A stretch of 5,064 nucleotides of DNA from Anaerolineales bacterium (lineage in GTDB: Bacteria; Chloroflexota; Anaerolineae; Anaerolineales; Villigracilaceae), in the NCBI GenBank assembly GCA_029933275.1, contig JAOZOM010000135.1, positions 1 through 5,064 of the forward strand, written 5' to 3'. Both the position numbers and the translations under genes were made by a program. This document shows positions 1 to 4,140 of this stretch, in pieces; positions within the stretch are counted from its first letter, which is position 1; each line of letters starts with the position of its first letter. Under the pieces are notes generated by a model. That model saw only the letters and a program-made list of their open reading frames with translations, was not told where the DNA came from and ran no database searches.

Positions 1-48
1 AGGTCGTTTTTCACATTTCAAGATTTTTACAGAGTCTTCAGTGTCTTT

Positions 49-52
49 AGGA
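49..52 (+). promoter_or_regulatory. Ribosome binding site deciding the ATG 59 start
   Basis: AGGA followed by a 6-nt A-rich spacer before ATG 59. It lies inside the extended frame that would begin at GTG 41, so it favours the shorter protein, whose signal peptide then begins with a compact basic MRKY segment. Confidence 0.6.
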
Positions 53-58
53 AAAAAG

Positions 59-700
59 ATGAGAAAATACAGTTCCATTTACATTCTTTTAATTCTTTCC
101 TTTACCCTCTCGGCTTGTAGATCTGCCCCTGAGCAGCCCTTAGTGCCGATAGAGACTGTTTTTGCCGCGACCTATGCTGCAATTCAGGCAAAAACAGCGG
201 CGGCAATGCCCTCCAATACACCCACGCCAATTGATACGCGCCGCCCAACGCTAACACCCTATCCCTCCGCTACGACCTACGTTCTCATCCTTACGCCGAC
301 TTTTACGCCGACAATCACCGTCACCCCCTCGCCGACAAATGTAACTAGCGGCTCAGGGACGGTTTTATACGCCTGCGAATTTGTTGGTCTATCGCCTGAA
401 GACGCATATACAGCAAAACCGGATGAGATTGTTAGATGGGTTTGGACAGTCAGGAATATCGGAACAACGAGATGGTATCCCGATAGCATGTTTGTTGCTT
501 ATGCAAGCGGCGCAAAAATCTACGCGGGCAAAGATAAAAAGTTCCCCCTAAAAACCGCCGCTAATATTGGCGAAACGGGTGAATTTACAATCAGGCTACG
601 GGCACCAAAAGAACCCGGAAAATATACGACTGTTTGGGCATTACAAAAAGGAATCCACGATTTTTGTTACGCAAAATTGGTCGTTAACGTCAAAAAGTAG
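59..700 (+). CDS. Lipoprotein with Thr/Pro stalk and NBR1-type Ig-like domain
   Basis: Predicted secreted lipoprotein of 213 residues, probably anchored to the outer face of the cytoplasmic membrane. Residues 1-20 are a basic start, a hydrophobic core and the lipobox LSAC, with Cys20 as the lipidation site. A short Ala-rich helical stretch (about 29-50) leads into a Thr/Pro/Ser stalk (about 52-94). Residues 101-213 form a beta-rich domain with the motif WTVRNIGTTRW (129-139), a hallmark of NBR1-like (four-tryptophan) Ig domains, ending in a strand with repeated Val. Cys106 and Cys203 could form a disulfide. I chose ATG 59 because AGGA at 49-52 lies 6 nt upstream; an in-frame GTG at 41 would add six residues but has no visible ribosome site. 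The gene ends one base before the convergent membrane-protein gene. Its ligand or role is unknown; this domain in bacteria is usually a binding or spacer module. The reading frame is certain, the function is not. Confidence 0.88.
   Translation: MRKYSSIYILLILSFTLSACRSAPEQPLVPIETVFAATYAAIQAKTAAAMPSNTPTPIDTRRPTLTPYPSATTYVLILTPTFTPTITVTPSPTNVTSGSGTVLYACEFVGLSPEDAYTAKPDEIVRWVWTVRNIGTTRWYPDSMFVAYASGAKIYAGKDKKFPLKTAANIGETGEFTIRLRAPKEPGKYTTVWALQKGIHDFCYAKLVVNVKK
212..340 (+). repeat. Low-complexity Thr/Pro stalk coding segment
   Basis: Codes for the Thr/Pro/Ser-rich stalk of the first lipoprotein, with repeated TPT and TPS units. A short direct repeat is visible at DNA level: TTACGCCGAC at 291-300 recurs at 303-312. 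Such stalks are extended, probably unstructured spacers that hold a domain away from the membrane, and they vary in length by repeat gain and loss. Confidence 0.7.
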
Positions 701-701
701 C

Positions 702-2591
702 TTAGAAACTATTAAACGTCATCACGAGCAGGAAAAAAATCATTTCTACTACAGTTATGCCCGCTAAAATATAGACTAGAATCATCCAGCCGGGTGATTT
801 GTGGGATTGCTGGATATCTTCTCCCTCTGCCAATTGGCGGAGGGATTTTGCTATCAGCTTAGGATTTTTCATCCAGAACCAGTCATCCGATTCGCGCGGG
901 AGGAGGAACTTGCTTCCGTTGAACTCGCGGAGGGTAATCGTGAGCAGTTCGGAGGGGTTGAGGGCGAGATCGAGGGGCAGGAGAAGCGCATCGGCGGCAG
1001 GTAGTTCTTCTTTGGGGTTTTGCAAGATTAAGTTAATTCCCGCAGATTCTGCTTCCATAACGGAAGTAAGTTGGGGCAAGAGCGTCTCGTCCCCATTATC
1101 GAGGAGAAGGGCTGTGAAGGTATCCGCTTTTTCTTGGAGAAGTTCGCCGCGCAGAATCCCATCCCGCCGTAGAGATTGCCAATGATAGGCAAGTAATCCA
1201 CCGAAGAGGATGAGCATTTGGAGGGCGTTGAGAAAATCATCCGTAAAGCCAACCGGTTTTGTGCCAAGTAAAATTTGAAGGAGAAGAGAAATCAGCAAGA
1301 CGGCAGCAGCCATCCCGCCGACTACGCCCGCAAAAAGGGCAAGGTAAAGATAAATTTTTCGGATGCTAGAACGGCGAGCGTGGTCACCTCTTTCATCGAG
1401 GGCGAGAGCTTGAGCTTGCATAGGGAACCAAGTTTTGAGCCATAGCGGTAAACTGACAAAAAGGGTTGCCAAAGAATCGGCGAGACGCGTTTCTAAGCTC
1501 CCATTCCAGATGCTTGTCCCAAAAATAGTGTCAATTAGAAAAGAAAGCAACATGGCAACGCCGACAAAAGAAGCGAATAAACCGATAAAAGAGAGTATAT
1601 AGTAATAAAGGCGGTTTAGGGAATCGCGGCGAGGTGCGTTGGGGAGGGCGGTGAGATCGCGTTTGAGCCAGTTGCCATAATATGCCCAAACTGCGCCGAG
1701 CGGAATAGCGACCGCAAGCGGTTCTTCGATGGCTTGGAGAAAATCACGAAAGCTGTTCGTCTCTTTAAGGAGAAGTTGGATGAACTCGTTGATAATAATA
1801 CCTGTTGTGGTGAGGACAAAGATAACGCCCGAAAGAGAAAGAATATAGAGCATCCCTAAACGGAGTAAGGAGGCGCGTTCTGCGGGGTCTTTGAGGGCAT
1901 CTTGAGCAACTTTCCACGCCCAAACCCAAAGTGGGATACCAACAAGGGCGAGGGCAAGTCCGTTTGCAAGCAGGGTTTCGTAATAATTATCGGCGTGAGC
2001 ATATTCTGTCACAAGAGAGAAGAGGTAGAGAAGGATTTGATTTACGCCGATAATGGACATGACAAGCGAGTAAATCACCCAAATATAGCGATAGATGCGC
2101 CGTATGAGCGTAAGGGCAGTTTTATTGACAATTTCACGCCAATCACCGCGCAAGATATAGACAAAATACGCGGCGACTAATCCATTCATCAGCGCGGCGA
2201 TGAAATTATCGCTCAGGCTTTGGTAGCCGCCGAGCATAGCTCGCGAGGAGGGGATATTGAAAAAGTCAATGATTAGTCGGTTGATAAATGCCAATCCGTT
2301 TTGGGTGAGGGGGATTAATAATCCGAGCAAAGCACTGTAGAGAAAAAGAGCACGCACGGCTGATGTGTGTTCTTCTTCATCCTTGCTCGCACTTCGTTGA
2401 GCTGCCCACCAGTGGATGCCAAAAACCGGCACGCCGACCAAAATCAGGGCGAGGGCTTGAGCAAGTTGAGCTACACCGCTTCCAACAGAATTAGAAAAAA
2501 TCGAACGTGCCAAACCAATCATTCCCCATAAAACCACCTCTAAACTGATGAGGGCTACAGCGTAAAAATAGATCCGTCTAATTGTTTTCAT
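702..2591 (-). CDS. Polytopic membrane protein, three 4-helix (DUF5671-like) units plus cytosolic domain
   Basis: Integral membrane protein of 629 residues and unknown function; its repeats resemble the DUF5671 family. I see six helical hairpins. First helices begin at about residues 4, 80, 163, 243, 325 and 410, mostly with an (R/K)-x-(I/L)-Y-x-Y type start. Second helices lie at about 42-66, 129-150, 206-230, 287-310, 369-393 and 452-475, ending in Trp/Arg-rich segments. Basic residues flank the helix starts and ends on one side, which puts those ends in the cytoplasm and gives 12 helices. Residues about 485-598 form a soluble, presumably cytosolic, alpha/beta-looking domain. A thirteenth helix spans about 601-626. 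The start codon is preceded by GGAG with a 7-nt spacer. It is the last gene of a three-gene minus-strand run and ends one base from the convergent lipoprotein gene. No catalytic or transport motif is recognised. Confidence 0.88.
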   Translation of the reverse strand: MKTIRRIYFYAVALISLEVVLWGMIGLARSIFSNSVGSGVAQLAQALALILVGVPVFGIHWWAAQRSASKDEEEHTSAVRALFLYSALLGLLIPLTQNGLAFINRLIIDFFNIPSSRAMLGGYQSLSDNFIAALMNGLVAAYFVYILRGDWREIVNKTALTLIRRIYRYIWVIYSLVMSIIGVNQILLYLFSLVTEYAHADNYYETLLANGLALALVGIPLWVWAWKVAQDALKDPAERASLLRLGMLYILSLSGVIFVLTTTGIIINEFIQLLLKETNSFRDFLQAIEEPLAVAIPLGAVWAYYGNWLKRDLTALPNAPRRDSLNRLYYYILSFIGLFASFVGVAMLLSFLIDTIFGTSIWNGSLETRLADSLATLFVSLPLWLKTWFPMQAQALALDERGDHARRSSIRKIYLYLALFAGVVGGMAAAVLLISLLLQILLGTKPVGFTDDFLNALQMLILFGGLLAYHWQSLRRDGILRGELLQEKADTFTALLLDNGDETLLPQLTSVMEAESAGINLILQNPKEELPAADALLLPLDLALNPSELLTITLREFNGSKFLLPRESDDWFWMKNPKLIAKSLRQLAEGEDIQQSHKSPGWMILVYILAGITVVEMIFFLLVMTFNSF

Positions 2592-2598
2592 TTTAGAT

Positions 2599-2602
2599 CT
2601 CC
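2599..2602 (-). promoter_or_regulatory. Ribosome binding site of the 629-residue membrane protein
   Basis: Minus-strand GGAG with a 7-nt spacer to the ATG at 2591. It supports this start and shows the gene can be translated independently of its upstream neighbour. Confidence 0.65.
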
Positions 2603-2646
2603 GTTTTTAGAACGCAAAAGGATTCCGGGAAATTAGTCTGTAAAAC

Positions 2647-2674
2647 GTATCGCGTAATATTTTTTACGCAATAC
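2647..2674 (-). terminator. Intercistronic hairpin, weak terminator or processing/stability element
   Basis: Inverted repeat with arms 2647-2657 and 2664-2674 and a 6-nt loop. In the minus-strand transcript the single non-Watson-Crick position is a G-U wobble, giving an unbroken 11-bp stem; on the plus strand it would be a C-A mismatch. It begins 9 nt after the stop codon of the 152-residue gene and is followed by GTTTTA, a short U tract. The position fits a terminator, but the tract is weak and no convincing promoter is seen between it and the next gene. Partial termination or mRNA processing within the operon is therefore likely. Confidence 0.5.
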
Positions 2675-2683
2675 ACAATATGT

Positions 2684-3142
2684 TTAGTATTCTTCCTCGT
2701 ACCATCCCCAAGACCAATACGCGTAAGGCATTTGGATAAGTTTCCATTCTCCATCTTGTTTGAGCAAACGCGCTATTTCTACATAATCGTAACGGTCAAA
2801 AAAGACACCACCAGAGTTTTCCAGAACGGTCACTTCTACATAAGCTGAAGAACCTGAAGTCGTTGTCTTTCCAATTTTATAGCCCGAATTATTCGTATTA
2901 AACAAGAAATTCGATTCAAAATCATCGTAACTAGGCTTATTTTTTCCCTCTGCTAAATAAGCATAAGCTCGTTCATAATCTTTATCAGTAATCGCTAAAA
3001 TATAATTATGAACAATCGCCTCGGGCGTATCTTCAGGGAGATAAACCACTTCGTCTTGCCTTAAGAAAAATGTTGCAATAGAGGCAACTACCAAAAGCGC
3101 AATCACAATCAGGATTACGGTAAGAAAACGATCATCTTTCAT
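2684..3142 (-). CDS. Single-helix membrane protein with NTF2-like (DUF4878-type) domain
   Basis: Protein of 152 residues. A basic start (KDDR) precedes one hydrophobic segment (about 6-27), which is probably a membrane anchor with the rest outside. Residues about 38-138 look like the NTF2-like fold used by DUF4878/SnoaL-type proteins. The features seen are an opening helix TPEAIVHNYILAITDKDYERAY (with a break after Asp53), a central Y-x-x-F segment, alternating strands such as AYVEVTVLE, and a closing ARLLKQDGEWKLIQM strand pair. No catalytic residues are evident; in bacteria such domains are often binding or accessory units. The tail (139-152) is unusually rich in Trp/Tyr and Glu. The start is supported by AAGGAG 8 nt upstream, in the 16-nt gap to the preceding gene, so translation of the two is probably coupled or co-transcribed. 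The fold assignment is inference; the frame is secure. Confidence 0.82.
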   Translation of the reverse strand: MKDDRFLTVILIVIALLVVASIATFFLRQDEVVYLPEDTPEAIVHNYILAITDKDYERAYAYLAEGKNKPSYDDFESNFLFNTNNSGYKIGKTTTSGSSAYVEVTVLENSGGVFFDRYDYVEIARLLKQDGEWKLIQMPYAYWSWGWYEEEY

Positions 3143-3150
3143 TGGATTAA

Positions 3151-3156
3151 CTCCTT
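3151..3156 (-). promoter_or_regulatory. Ribosome binding site of the NTF2-like gene
   Basis: Minus-strand AAGGAG, 8 nt before the ATG at 3142. It fits entirely in the 16-nt gap after the stop codon of the 73-residue gene, which supports one transcript for the pair. Confidence 0.7.
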
Positions 3157-3158
3157 CC

Positions 3159-3380
3159 TCAGCGCACGTGACCTGAGGCTTGCTTCCCTTTATCTATCCT
3201 TTTTCCCGGTCTCAACAGAATCACGATAAAAGGCCCCAACACGGGTAACAACAACGCAAATAATCCCCACAAACTATATTCCCCAAAACTGAGATTACGA
3301 TCTCGCAAATAGAAGATTGCCAAGAGAAAACTCGCTAGGAGATAGAAAAACAAAATCATGCGTAAGGTTTCAACACTCAT
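3159..3380 (-). CDS. Small two-helix membrane protein (PLDc_N-like)
   Basis: Protein of 73 residues with two predicted membrane helices (about 7-25 and 35-57) joined by a short charged turn (RDRN), and a basic tail (RPGKRIDKGK). The second helix, with LWGLF...LLPVLGPFIVILL and then R/K, resembles the PLDc_N small-membrane module found at the start of cardiolipin synthases and in stand-alone small proteins. No enzymatic domain follows, so it is not a cardiolipin synthase. Positive charges put both ends in the cytoplasm. It is the first gene of the minus-strand run and lies 16 nt before the NTF2-like gene. No ribosome site is visible before ATG 3380, and a promoter ends only 6 nt upstream, so it may be read from a leaderless mRNA. 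The family label is tentative. Confidence 0.75.
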   Translation of the reverse strand: MSVETLRMILFFYLLASFLLAIFYLRDRNLSFGEYSLWGLFALLLPVLGPFIVILLRPGKRIDKGKQASGHVR

Positions 3381-3386
3381 AACTTT

Positions 3387-3415
3387 ATTGTATAAGGTCT
3401 AAGAGGAAAAGGCAA
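3387..3415 (-). promoter_or_regulatory. Promoter of the minus-strand membrane-protein operon
   Basis: On the minus strand, TTGCCT (3415-3410, 4 of 6 to the -35 consensus), a 17-nt spacer, then TACAAT (3392-3387, 5 of 6 to the -10 consensus). Only six bases separate the -10 box from ATG 3380, so transcription would start at or within a base or two of the start codon. That matches the absence of a Shine-Dalgarno sequence. Confidence 0.5.
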
Positions 3416-3487
3416 GAAATAATGTTCTGCCGAAAAATGGGAATAAATCAAATAATACCAATTCGGAGTAAAAGGTCATATTTGGGA

Positions 3488-3503
3488 AGTGATGTCTTTC
3501 ACT
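3488..3503. promoter_or_regulatory. CRP/FNR-like palindrome upstream of the Rrf2 gene
   Basis: AGTGA-N6-TCACT, a perfect 5-bp inverted repeat with 6-bp spacing. Its core GTGA-N6-TCAC is the same as in the classical CRP operator (TGTGA-N6-TCACA). Its centre (3495.5) lies about 42 bp before the predicted start of the Rrf2 transcript, the spacing of class II activation. The factor is not encoded in this window, so the assignment is by resemblance only. Confidence 0.4.
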
Positions 3504-3531
3504 ACGACAACTTGGAGAATTAAAGTATATT
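3504..3531 (+). promoter_or_regulatory. Predicted promoter of the Rrf2-family gene
   Basis: ACGACA at 3504-3509 (4 of 6 to the -35 consensus), a 16-nt spacer and TATATT at 3526-3531 (5 of 6 to the -10 consensus). The expected start is near 3538, giving a leader of about 27 nt that contains the ribosome site. The weak -35 box directly abuts the CRP-like palindrome, as expected for an activator-dependent promoter. Confidence 0.45.
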
Positions 3532-3544
3532 TGATAAATATTAC
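3525..3544. promoter_or_regulatory. AT-rich dyad over the -10 box, candidate Rrf2 operator
   Basis: Imperfect inverted repeat: TATTT (3528-3532) and AAATA (3536-3540) around a 3-bp centre, with outer GTA (3525-3527) and TAC (3542-3544) offset by one extra T. It covers the -10 box and start region, where a repressor would block transcription. Its AT-rich dyad style recalls operators of NsrR-type Rrf2 proteins, so self-repression is plausible. Confidence 0.35.
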
Positions 3545-3551
3545 CCTAATA

Positions 3552-3557
3552 AAAGGA
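3552..3557 (+). promoter_or_regulatory. Ribosome binding site of the Rrf2 gene
   Basis: AAAGGA followed by a 7-nt spacer before ATG 3565. This is a good match that supports the chosen start. Confidence 0.65.
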
Positions 3558-3564
3558 TTTCAAA

Positions 3565-3966
3565 ATGCAAATTACTCGTCAAGCTGATTACGCAGTGCGC
3601 GCAGTTTTATATCTCACCCGTCTAGGTGTAGAAAACAAAGCTGCAACCAGCAAAATTGCACAAGATCAACATATCCCTCCCTCTTTTTTAGCAAAAATCG
3701 TTTCGCAGCTTTCGATTGCAGGCTTATTACATACCTCACGCGGGGCGCACGGCGGAGTTACTTTGGCGCGTAACCCCGAAGATATTAGCCTCCTCGATGT
3801 TGTCGAAGCGATTGACGGACCAATCCGCCTGAACGAATGTGTCCATGCAGACGGCATGTGCGCCTTTGCGGATGACTGCCCCCTCACCTCGATTTGGCAA
3901 GATGCACAACATGACCTTGTAACGCGTTTGGGCGGAGCAAACTTCGCTCAATTTGCTGATAAATAG
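3565..3966 (+). CDS. Rrf2-family transcriptional regulator, probable Fe-S sensor
   Basis: DNA-binding regulator of 133 residues in the Rrf2 family (IscR, NsrR, RirA). The typical start MQITRQADYAVRAVLYL is followed by a winged helix. The recognition helix lies at about 37-54 (IPPSFLAKIVSQLSIAGL), and the wing at 58-69 carries the family signature SRGAHGGVTLAR. The phrase DISLLDVVEAIDGP (73-86) leads to the cluster-binding loop with Cys92, Cys99 and Cys105. These three cysteines are the expected ligands of an iron-sulfur cluster, and Asp8 matches the fourth ligand described for NsrR of Streptomyces coelicolor. Spacing is C-X6-C-X5-C, against C-X5-C-X5-C in IscR. It has its own promoter, candidate operators and a strong terminator, so it is probably monocistronic. 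No suf, isc or NO-detoxification genes are nearby, so I cannot say whether it senses iron-sulfur status, iron, NO or redox state. Family certain, subtype open. Confidence 0.95.
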   Translation: MQITRQADYAVRAVLYLTRLGVENKAATSKIAQDQHIPPSFLAKIVSQLSIAGLLHTSRGAHGGVTLARNPEDISLLDVVEAIDGPIRLNECVHADGMCAFADDCPLTSIWQDAQHDLVTRLGGANFAQFADK

Positions 3967-4041
3967 TTCTTTTCGGATATAAGAGAATCGCGCGTGTTTT
4001 TAGCTTGCTACCGTTAAAAAGGCATTTCCTAGCTTTTCACT

Positions 4042-4080
4042 CAAACTTCGAGAGTAAAGTAACTCTCGAAGTTTGCTTTT
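4042..4080 (+). terminator. Rho-independent terminator after the Rrf2 gene
   Basis: Perfect 14-bp inverted repeat with arms 4042-4055 and 4062-4075, a 6-nt loop (AAAGTA), then C and TTTT at 4077-4080. It lies 75 nt after the Rrf2 stop codon. There is no matching A tract before the left arm, so it works in the plus direction only. The T tract is short but the stem is long and perfect. Confidence 0.8.
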
Positions 4081-4093
4081 AAACGCGTATAAT
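4066..4093 (+). promoter_or_regulatory. Promoter of the second lipoprotein gene
   Basis: TATAAT at 4088-4093 is a full match to the -10 consensus. The best -35 candidate, TCGAAG at 4066-4071 with a 16-nt spacer, matches only 3 of 6 and lies in the right arm of the preceding terminator. Transcription would start near 4100, leaving a leader of about 40 nt that ends in a strong ribosome site. Confidence 0.5.
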
Positions 4094-4130
4094 AAACACA
4101 CGCACCTATCACAGAAAAAACATCGTTTTC

Positions 4131-4137
4131 AGGAGGT
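4131..4137 (+). promoter_or_regulatory. Strong ribosome binding site of the second lipoprotein gene
   Basis: AGGAGGT, a complete anti-16S match, ends only 3 nt before ATG 4141. The core is optimal but the spacing is slightly short. No other in-frame start is near, so ATG 4141 stands. Confidence 0.75.
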
Positions 4138-4140
4138 CTT

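Noticed and set aside
41..58. GTG 41 as the start of the first lipoprotein
   Set aside because: It would put the ribosome site of ATG 59 inside the coding region, has no ribosome site of its own, and adds a segment not needed for the signal peptide.
733..739. T run on the minus strand as a terminator of the membrane-protein gene
   Set aside because: It lies inside the last-helix codons and no stable hairpin precedes it.
567..767. Plus-strand frame of 66 residues overlapping the end of the first lipoprotein
   Set aside because: It is a +1-type shadow frame with no ribosome site or domain and straddles two real genes on opposite strands.
799..1185. Plus-strand open frame coding 128 residues opposite the large membrane protein
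   Set aside because: The product is Ser/Arg-rich without a domain, and it lies fully antisense to a well-supported membrane-protein gene; it is a shadow frame.
1902..2180. Plus-strand frame of 92 residues inside the membrane-protein gene
   Set aside because: No ribosome site, no recognisable domain, and fully antisense to the repeat region of the real gene.
2592..2683. Separate promoter for the 629-residue membrane protein
   Set aside because: TTGCGT with a poor TACGTT box and TTTACA without a matching -10 box were the best candidates; neither is convincing.
3159..3380. Cardiolipin synthase fragment
   Set aside because: Only the small two-helix module resembles the N-terminus; there is no HKD motif anywhere nearby and the frame ends cleanly before the next gene, so it is a complete small protein.
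4042..4075. Perfect inverted repeat as a transposon end or MITE
   Set aside because: The 6-nt loop, the following T tract and the place after a stop codon fit a terminator; there is no target duplication.
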